From an uncultured Eubacteriales bacterium (GTDB lineage: Bacteria > Bacillota > Clostridia > Oscillospirales > Oscillospiraceae): a stretch of 23,104 bases of DNA. The translations under genes and the position numbers were made by a program. Positions 17,748 through 23,104 of the stretch are shown in pieces (position 1 is the stretch's first letter; every line of letters begins with the position of its first letter). The notes beneath the pieces are model-generated. The model ran no database searches. It was given only the letters and a program-made list of their open reading frames with translations, and was not told where the DNA came from. The stretch covers positions 1 through 23,104 of the forward strand of contig URPU01000032.1 of assembly GCA_900549865.1 (NCBI GenBank), given 5' to 3'.

Positions 17748-18590
17748 ATGATTGCGATTTGTCCGAATCCGTTCCGCGATATAGGGTTGAACATCACGCG
17801 TCAGGCGGTGGATATCCTCTGCAGCGCGGGGTTTGAAACGGCTGTGTGCCCCGTGTTTGCCGAGGATGAGCCGGGGATAGTTCCCGCGGACATCCCTGTG
17901 CGCGCGCTTGCCGATGTCGCGCCGCAAAGCACGCTTATCATCGTCGTCGGCGGCGACGGAACCATACTTTCTGTTGTGCGTTCGCTCAAATGCAGTGTTC
18001 CCGTACTTGGCATCAATCTGGGCACCAAGGGCTTCATGGCCTCGCTTGAGGCCGATGATCTGCCGCTTATAGTAAAGGCGGCGAAAAATGAGGCCGCCGT
18101 CAGCCGCCGCATGAAGCTGGACGTTCAGCTCGTGCGCGGTGATGCGGTCATCTATGAGGACTGCGCGCTGAATGACGCCGTTATACACGGCTACGGCGAC
18201 TGCATAAAGCTCACCGCCATCTGCGAGGGGGATAATATAACCGACTTCCTCGGCGATGGGATAATCCTTTCCACGCCCACGGGCTCCACCGGCTATTCAA
18301 TGTCGGCGGGCGGGCCGATAGTCGAGCCTGACGCCGAGAATATCATCATCACGCCCATATGCGCACATGCCATGGGGGCGCGGTCCTTTGTGCTTGCACC
18401 CTCGCGCGAGGTCACGGTGAAAACACAGCGGCTGCACGGCAGAAGGGCGTATCTGTCTGTGGACGGAAACCCGGTGTTTGATATGCAGAATGACGATATG
18501 CTTGTCGTGCGGCGTTCGCGGGAGTGCGCACTCATGGTGCATATGGGGCTGAAAAGCTTTTATGATATCGCATACGAAAAACTGATTTAG
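17748..18590 (+). CDS. nadK: NAD kinase
   Basis: The 280-residue enzyme makes NADP from NAD and ATP in the cytosol. GGDGT at about 68-72 is the catalytic phosphate-binding motif. LNDAVIHG and TPTGSTGYSMSAGGPIV are the NAD-binding regions. I chose ATG 17748, with AGAGG seven bases upstream, giving the normal N-terminus MIAICPNPFRDIGL. A GTG at 17724 inside the end of tlyA would add eight residues without a ribosome site. In B. subtilis the gene between yqxC and argR is absent from this place, while clostridia commonly carry nadK here. Confidence 0.95.
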   Translation: MIAICPNPFRDIGLNITRQAVDILCSAGFETAVCPVFAEDEPGIVPADIPVRALADVAPQSTLIIVVGGDGTILSVVRSLKCSVPVLGINLGTKGFMASLEADDLPLIVKAAKNEAAVSRRMKLDVQLVRGDAVIYEDCALNDAVIHGYGDCIKLTAICEGDNITDFLGDGIILSTPTGSTGYSMSAGGPIVEPDAENIIITPICAHAMGARSFVLAPSREVTVKTQRLHGRRAYLSVDGNPVFDMQNDDMLVVRRSRECALMVHMGLKSFYDIAYEKLI

Positions 18591-18601
18591 GAGGCCGCGG
18601 C

Positions 18602-19051
18602 ATGAAGCGAGGCAGACAAAGCGTCATTCTTGAAATTATCGCGCAGCAGGACATTGAAACGCAGGCACAGCTTATGGAAGCGCTGGCCGAGAGGGGAATA
18701 AAGAGCACGCAGGCTACGCTGTCGAGAGACATAAAGGATATGCGCCTTGCAAAGGAGCTTGGGCCGAACGGGAACTACCGCTATAAAGCGCCCACGACGC
18801 CCGAACGGGATGATTTCAGCCCGCGGCTCAAGACCGTGTTCCGGGAGAGCCTTATCTCCTACGCTCTGGCGCAGAATATCGTCGTCATAAAAACGCCCCC
18901 CGGACTTGCGCCTGCCTGCTGCTCCGCGCTGGACAGCATGGAGATAGACGGGCTGGTTGGAACCATCGCGGGCGACGACACGGCGTTCATTGCCATGCGC
19001 GACAACGAAGCGGCGCACCGCTTCTACCATGAGATAGAAATTCTGTTTTGA
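18602..19051 (+). CDS. argR: Arginine repressor ArgR (AhrC)
   Basis: The 149-residue regulator has an N-terminal winged-helix domain (about 1-65; STQATLSRDIKDMRLAKE is the recognition region). Its C-terminal domain forms hexamers and binds arginine (GLVGTIAGDDTAFIAMRD, about 117-133). It represses arginine synthesis and activates catabolism. TAGGAGG at 18588-18594 overlaps the nadK stop and precedes ATG 18602 by seven bases. No arginine genes lie in the window, and I found no convincing ARG box here. Position before recN is conserved in Bacillota. Confidence 0.96.
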   Translation: MKRGRQSVILEIIAQQDIETQAQLMEALAERGIKSTQATLSRDIKDMRLAKELGPNGNYRYKAPTTPERDDFSPRLKTVFRESLISYALAQNIVVIKTPPGLAPACCSALDSMEIDGLVGTIAGDDTAFIAMRDNEAAHRFYHEIEILF

Positions 19052-19088
19052 TTTTTTTGCCGGGGCGGCCCGGCAGGGAGCTTGCCGT

Positions 19089-20771
19089 ATGCTTAATGAA
19101 CTGCACATTGAGAATATAGCTGTCATAGAAAAAGCGGATATAAGCTTCGTCCCCGGACTCAACGTGCTTACGGGTGAAACGGGCGCGGGCAAATCTATCA
19201 TAATCGACTCCATCGGGGCAGTCCTCGGAGAGCGCGTCAGCCGTGACCTTGTCCGGCGCGGCGCTGAAAAGGGAACTGTCACTGCCGTTTTTGACGCAGA
19301 CTGCGCGGCCGCATGGCTGGAGGAGAACGAGATCGACTCCGACGGAGAGCTTATTATACAGCGGCGCATAACGCTTGACGGAAAGAGCAGCTGCCGCATC
19401 TGCGGCACGCCTGTTACGGCGGCGCAGCTCAAGGAGCTGGCCGCGATGCTGGTGGATATCCACGGGCAGAACGACGGGCGGCAGCTTATGGATGAGCGCC
19501 GCCACATGGCGTATCTGGACAGCTTCGGGCATCTGGACGGCGCGCTGGCGGCGTACAGGGCCGAGTATGACAGCTTCTCCGCGATAAAAAAGGAAATGGC
19601 CGCGCTGTCCATGGACGAGATAGAAAAGGCCCGGCTCAGCGACAGCCTCAAATATCAGATAGAAGAGCTTGAGCGCGCCAATATCAAGCCGGGTGAAAAG
19701 GATACGCTGAGCGCGCGGCGCGACCTTCTGCGCAACAGCGAAAAGCTGACGGAGGCGCTGGATGAGGCGTTCTCCGCGCTGTACGGGGGCGACGATAACG
19801 CCGTTTCCATGTCGCAGAACGCGGCGTATTATGCCGAGAAGGCCGCAAATTACGCGCCGGAGCTTGAACAGGCGGCGAACGCCGTGAACGACGCGGCGTT
19901 TGCACTGGCGGACGCGGCGGAGACTCTGCGGGATTTCAAGGACAGTCTTGACTTTTCCCCGGAAGAGTATGATAATATCGAAACACGTCTCTCACTGCTC
20001 AATAAGCTTGAGCGTAAGTATGGCCGGACGGATGAGGAGCTTTGCGCGTATCTGGACGAGTGCCGGAAGAAGCTGGACGATATCGAATATGCCGATGACA
20101 GGCTCGTGAAGCTGGAAAAGGAGCTTTCCGCGCAGAAGGCACAGTGCGTGAAGGCCGCCGCCGCACTGAGCGCGCAGCGCCGGGAAAAGGCGGCGGAGCT
20201 GGAAAAGCGCATCGTGACGGAGCTGAGAGAGCTTAACATGCCGTCTGTCCGGTTTGCCGTCGAATTCGTTCCTGTCGATAATGAGCAGGGCTTTGATGCC
20301 AGCGGCGCGGATAAGATACGCTTCATAATGTCGGCAAACGCCGGGGAGGAGCTTGGCCGCATAAGCAAGATCGCCTCCGGTGGTGAGCTCAGCCGCATTA
20401 TGCTTGCCATGAAGAATGTTTTTGCGGAGAATGATCCTGTTGGCACCATGGTCTTTGACGAGATCGATACGGGCGTTTCCGGCATTGCGGCGCAGCGCGT
20501 CGCGGAAAAGCTTTTCGCGGTGTCGAAGGGGCGGCAGGTCATGTGCGTGACGCATCTGCCGCAGATCGCGGCCATGGCGGACAGCCATTATCTCATTGCA
20601 AAGCATGAGGAGGGCGGGCGCACCTATACCGAGGTGAACGGCCTGACCCGCGAAGGACGGCGGCGTGAGCTTGCCCGTCTGCACGGCGGCGATTTTATTA
20701 CAGAGACCACGCTTGCCAGCGCAGAGGAGCAGCTTGCGGCGGCGGAGGCCTTCAAGAAAAGATTTTCCTGA
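19089..20771 (+). CDS. recN: DNA repair protein RecN
   Basis: The 560-residue SMC-like ATPase starts MLNELHIENIAVIEK, with Walker A GETGAGKS at about 29-36 and QNDGRQLM near 136. A long coiled-coil middle follows, with the ABC signature ASGGELSR at about 429-436 and Walker B MVFDEIDTGVSG at about 455-466, then THLPQIAAMAD. RecN acts early in double-strand break repair. GGGAG at 19076-19080 precedes ATG 19089. It ends the conserved tlyA-nadK-argR-recN block, and 38 bases lie before the next ribosome site and start. Confidence 0.97.
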   Translation: MLNELHIENIAVIEKADISFVPGLNVLTGETGAGKSIIIDSIGAVLGERVSRDLVRRGAEKGTVTAVFDADCAAAWLEENEIDSDGELIIQRRITLDGKSSCRICGTPVTAAQLKELAAMLVDIHGQNDGRQLMDERRHMAYLDSFGHLDGALAAYRAEYDSFSAIKKEMAALSMDEIEKARLSDSLKYQIEELERANIKPGEKDTLSARRDLLRNSEKLTEALDEAFSALYGGDDNAVSMSQNAAYYAEKAANYAPELEQAANAVNDAAFALADAAETLRDFKDSLDFSPEEYDNIETRLSLLNKLERKYGRTDEELCAYLDECRKKLDDIEYADDRLVKLEKELSAQKAQCVKAAAALSAQRREKAAELEKRIVTELRELNMPSVRFAVEFVPVDNEQGFDASGADKIRFIMSANAGEELGRISKIASGGELSRIMLAMKNVFAENDPVGTMVFDEIDTGVSGIAAQRVAEKLFAVSKGRQVMCVTHLPQIAAMADSHYLIAKHEEGGRTYTEVNGLTREGRRRELARLHGGDFITETTLASAEEQLAAAEAFKKRFS

Positions 20772-20809
20772 GTATTTAGATATAGACGGATGAACAGGAG
20801 GGTGCATAA

Positions 20810-21202
20810 GTGGGGATCAGAGAAGAAGCGACACGTCTGCATGAAAGCGGCTTCAACTGCGCGCAGAGTGTTCTCTGTGCCTGCGGTAAGTATACCGGGC
20901 TTGACGATGATACGGCGCTTGCGCTGTCCGCCGGCTTTGGCGGCGGCGTCCGCTGCGGTGAGATCTGCGGGGCGATATCCGGCGCTGTGATGGCGATAGG
21001 CATGGCGTATCCGTTTGCCGACGCGTCTGACGCCAAGGCGAAGGAGCGCATCGCCGCGCTGACGCGGGAGTGCACCGGGCGTTTTGAAAATGAGTACGGC
21101 TGTGTGCGCTGCTGTGAGCTTAAGGCCAGCGGATGCAGCTGCGCGGCGCTCATAGAGTATGCCGCCGCGCTTGCCGAGGATATAATAAACGTAAATAAAT
21201 AA
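20810..21202 (+). CDS. C_GCAxxG_C_C family cysteine-rich protein
   Basis: The 130-residue protein carries 11 cysteines. Landmarks are FNCAQSVLCACG at about 15-26, GFGGGVRCGEICGAISGAVM at about 42-61 and a C-terminal cluster GCVRCCEL…GCSCA at about 97-112. This is the pattern of the C_GCAxxG_C_C family, also called split-Soret-type cysteine proteins. The family's biochemical role is not established; a redox or metal-binding role is inference from the cysteines. GTG 20810 is the start, with AGGAGGG eight bases upstream; no ATG is nearby. It lies between recN and tyrS and is probably transcribed with them. Confidence 0.85.
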   Translation: MGIREEATRLHESGFNCAQSVLCACGKYTGLDDDTALALSAGFGGGVRCGEICGAISGAVMAIGMAYPFADASDAKAKERIAALTRECTGRFENEYGCVRCCELKASGCSCAALIEYAAALAEDIINVNK

Positions 21203-21223
21203 ATAGTCATACAGGAGACGAAA

Positions 21224-22447
21224 ATGGGAATTTATGAAGAACTGGTCGCGCGCGGCCTTATAGCGCAGGTTACGAACGAGGAAGAGATCAGAGAGCTTGT
21301 CGATAACGGCAAGGCGACGTTTTACATCGGCTTTGACCCGACCGCGGATTCGCTCCACGTGGGTCACTTCATGGCGCTGTGCCTTATGAAGCGCCTGCAA
21401 ATGGCCGGAAACAAGCCCATTGCCCTCATCGGCGGCGGCACCGGCCACATCGGCGACCCCTCCGGCCGCACGGATATGCGCAGCATGATGACGAAGGAGA
21501 CCATCGACCATAACTGCGCCTGCTTCAAAAAGCAGATGGAGCGCTTCATTGAGTTTGGCGAGGATAAGGCGCTTATGGTCAACAATGCCGACTGGCTGCT
21601 CGACCTGAACTATGTTGAGCTGCTGCGCGAGGTCGGCGCGTGCTTCTCCGTCAACAACATGCTTCGCGCCGAGTGCTATAAGCAGCGCATGGAAAAGGGC
21701 CTCAGCTTCCTTGAGTTCAACTACATGATCATGCAGAGCTACGACTTCTACTACCTTTTCCAGCACTACGGATGCAATATGCAGTTCGGCGGGAACGACC
21801 AGTGGAGCAACATGCTCGGCGGCACTGAGCTTATCCGCAAAAAGCTCGGCAAGGACGCGCACGCCATGACCATTACGCTCCTCCTCAATTCCGAGGGGAA
21901 GAAGATGGGCAAGACGGCCTCCGGCGCGGTGTGGCTCGACCCGAACAAGACCAGCCCCTACGAGTTCTACCAGTACTGGCGCAATGTTGAGGATGCCGAC
22001 GTTCTCAAGTGCATCCGTATGCTGACCTTCCTGCCGCTTGAGCAGATAGATGAGATGGACAAGTGGGAGGGCAGCCAGCTCAACCGCGCGAAGGAGATAC
22101 TCGCGTATGAGCTGACGGCGCTCGTGCACGGCGAAGAGGAAGCGAAGAAGGCCGAGGCGTCCGCAAAGGCGCTGTTCGGCGGCGCGGGTGACAGCGAGCA
22201 TATGCCCAGCACCGAGCTTGCGGAGGATGAGCTTGCCGGCGGCGTCATCGACCTTATGACGCTTCTTGTCAAGACCGGCCTCTGTACGACGAAGTCCGAC
22301 GCGCGCCGCAACATCCAGCAGGGCGGCGTCACGGTGGACGATGAGAAGGTGACAGACACCGGCAAGACCTATACCGCGGATGAACTGAAAGCCGGACTGA
22401 TCCTCCGCCGCGGCAAGAAGAACTTCCACAAGGTCATTCTCAAGTAA
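21224..22447 (+). CDS. tyrS: Tyrosyl-tRNA synthetase
   Basis: The 407-residue class I synthetase has FYIGFDPTADSLHVGH (HIGH-like HVGH at about 45-48), GGGTGHIGDPSGR, the tyrosine-pocket region LEFNYMIMQSYDF, GGNDQW and the KMSKS-type loop KMGKT at about 227-231. A C-terminal S4 domain lies at about 343-405. It charges tRNA-Tyr in the cytosol. CAGGAGA at about 21211-21217 precedes ATG 21224. I see no T-box in the 21-base gap before it, so control is likely through the upstream gene or operon. Confidence 0.97.
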   Translation: MGIYEELVARGLIAQVTNEEEIRELVDNGKATFYIGFDPTADSLHVGHFMALCLMKRLQMAGNKPIALIGGGTGHIGDPSGRTDMRSMMTKETIDHNCACFKKQMERFIEFGEDKALMVNNADWLLDLNYVELLREVGACFSVNNMLRAECYKQRMEKGLSFLEFNYMIMQSYDFYYLFQHYGCNMQFGGNDQWSNMLGGTELIRKKLGKDAHAMTITLLLNSEGKKMGKTASGAVWLDPNKTSPYEFYQYWRNVEDADVLKCIRMLTFLPLEQIDEMDKWEGSQLNRAKEILAYELTALVHGEEEAKKAEASAKALFGGAGDSEHMPSTELAEDELAGGVIDLMTLLVKTGLCTTKSDARRNIQQGGVTVDDEKVTDTGKTYTADELKAGLILRRGKKNFHKVILK

Positions 22448-22462
22448 ACAGATATTTTTTCA

Positions 22463-22488
22463 GCCTGCCCGGAATTTTTCGGACAGGC
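22463..22488 (+). other. Imperfect hairpin between tyrS and the orphan gene
   Basis: GCCTGCCCG (22463-22471) and CGGACAGGC (22480-22488) pair in eight of nine positions around GAATTTTT. No T-run follows on either strand, so it is not a standard terminator. Confidence 0.4.
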
Positions 22489-22512
22489 CGAAGCTTAAAG
22501 GCAGGTGATATA

Positions 22513-22968
22513 ATGGATAGAGAAGATGATAATTATCTGGAAGAAACGGTAATCAGCGAAATCGACGAGAATGGAATATATTCTAAAACAGCTTTATTAA
22601 TGAACGATAACGTCAGATTTGGGAAATATCTTTTACAAAGAAGCAGCAGAGATGGAACAATAACAAGAAGACTAATAAGATATACTTTTAGCTTAAATGT
22701 CGATACACTTGGAAAAGCCTTTTATGATGCTTACATTATGACGTATCTTCCTAACATAACTAAAAGATATCAAGACCAAAGGGAAAATGAAGTGATCGAG
22801 GACATTTACGGAAACAAAATAAAATTTGTTTATGATTCCATATATGCCGTATTCATTGAACCCAATGTTACAGTCGAGCTTGAGCAGCTATATGATAAAT
22901 TAACCGCTGAAGTGTTGGAAAAAGTCCGCACATACGGCAGAGATATGGAAATCAGCAGATGGGACTGA
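22513..22968 (+). CDS. AT-rich orphan protein of 151 aa, not recognised
   Basis: I do not recognise this protein. It is mostly charged, with acidic patches at the N-terminus (MDREDDNYLEETV) and tyrosines throughout, and no membrane segment or signal sequence. AGGTG at 22503-22507 stands five bases before ATG 22513. Its base use is unlike all neighbours: codons such as aga, ata, tta and aaa dominate and GC is clearly lower than in tyrS next to it. This suggests recent arrival from another genome. It may be transcribed with tyrS, since no clear terminator lies between. A hairpin with TTTT follows (22996-23035). Confidence 0.6.
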   Translation: MDREDDNYLEETVISEIDENGIYSKTALLMNDNVRFGKYLLQRSSRDGTITRRLIRYTFSLNVDTLGKAFYDAYIMTYLPNITKRYQDQRENEVIEDIYGNKIKFVYDSIYAVFIEPNVTVELEQLYDKLTAEVLEKVRTYGRDMEISRWD

Positions 22969-22995
22969 ACGCATTTTGAAGCCTCAGCCGCTTAT

Positions 22996-23035
22996 AAATG
23001 CTGCATCATGTGCAATGCATGTGATGCAGCATTTT
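22996..23035 (+). terminator. Probable terminator after the orphan gene
   Basis: AAATGCTGCATCA (22996-23008) and TGATGCAGCATTT (23022-23034) form a perfect 13-bp stem with a 13-base loop, ending in a short T-run (23032-23035). It closes the 22513-22968 gene. Confidence 0.6.
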
Positions 23036-23074
23036 GGTGCCGTCAAGAGTTATGCGCAAAATTGTTTGCAGGCT

Positions 23075-23096
23075 CCGGCTGAGTGAAGTCAGCCGG
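23075..23096. other. 8-bp hairpin near the right edge
   Basis: CCGGCTGA (23075-23082) and TCAGCCGG (23089-23096) pair around GTGAAG. The window ends eight bases later, so its meaning cannot be read. Confidence 0.4.
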
Positions 23097-23104
23097 CAAT
23101 AGAG

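Noticed and set aside
19052..19080. GCCGGG-GCGG-CCCGGC hairpin between argR and recN
   Set aside because: The T-run lies before the stem on the plus strand and no T-run follows on either strand in the right place, so it is not a terminator for argR.
21203..21223. Possible tyrosine T-box before tyrS
   Set aside because: The gap is only 21 bases and has no T-box sequence or terminator; many clostridial tyrS genes have one, but this one does not.
20624..22429. 601-codon minus-strand open frame across recN end, the cysteine-rich gene and tyrS
   Set aside because: It runs antisense through three well-supported genes and has no recognisable domain; long antisense frames are expected at this GC content.
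22506..22514. TGATATAAT resembling an extended -10 promoter at the start of the orphan gene
   Set aside because: Transcription would begin downstream of the ATG and there is no -35 element; it is better read as chance next to the ribosome site.

Overview
The window reads as a compact, moderately GC-rich stretch of chromosome from an endospore-forming member of the Bacillota, class Clostridia. Family level is inference; an Oscillospiraceae-like gut clostridium would fit. The evidence is a complete spoIIIA operon, an alanine T-box leader on alaS, and the gene order spoIIIA–asp23–nusB–xseA–xseB–ispA–dxs–tlyA–argR–recN, which matches the Bacillus subtilis yqh/yqi region without accBC and folD and with nadK added. 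Most genes lie on the + strand with overlaps of a few bases, strong Shine-Dalgarno sites and occasional GTG or TTG starts.

Layout. 1-383 is the 3' end of a thymidylate kinase gene. 382-545 (minus) is a tiny cysteine-rich membrane peptide gene with its own terminator. 643-3253 is mltG plus an overlapping U32 peptidase-family gene. 3261-6191 is a promoter, an alanine T-box riboswitch and alaS, followed by a HIT-family gene and a bidirectional terminator (6567-6608). 6631-7200 (minus) is an unrecognised three-segment membrane protein with its own sigma-A-like promoter. 7201-11758 is the eight-gene spoIIIA operon behind a candidate sigma-E promoter, closed by a strong terminator. 11790-20771 is a long housekeeping operon for an Asp23 protein, NusB, exonuclease VII, isoprenoid synthesis (IspA, Dxs), a TlyA-type rRNA methyltransferase, NAD kinase, ArgR and RecN. 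20810-22447 holds a cysteine-rich C_GCAxxG_C_C family protein and tyrS. 22513-22968 is an AT-rich orphan gene whose composition is unlike everything else here, followed by hairpins to the window end.

How the parts work together. The SpoIIIA proteins form the mother-cell side of the feeding-tube channel joining mother cell and forespore during engulfment. AlaS and TyrS charge tRNA, and AlaS is controlled by uncharged tRNA-Ala through the T-box. Dxs and IspA are the first step and the prenyl-chain step of isoprenoid synthesis. XseA/XseB and RecN serve DNA repair, and ArgR is the arginine-responsive regulator.

Most of the window is ordinary, conserved clostridial core genome. The parts that deserve a second look are the 42-residue cysteine-rich peptide at 417-545, the very compact SpoIIIAG, the AT-rich orphan gene at the right edge, and hairpins in two 5' leaders. 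I see no mobile element, CRISPR array, rRNA or tRNA gene.
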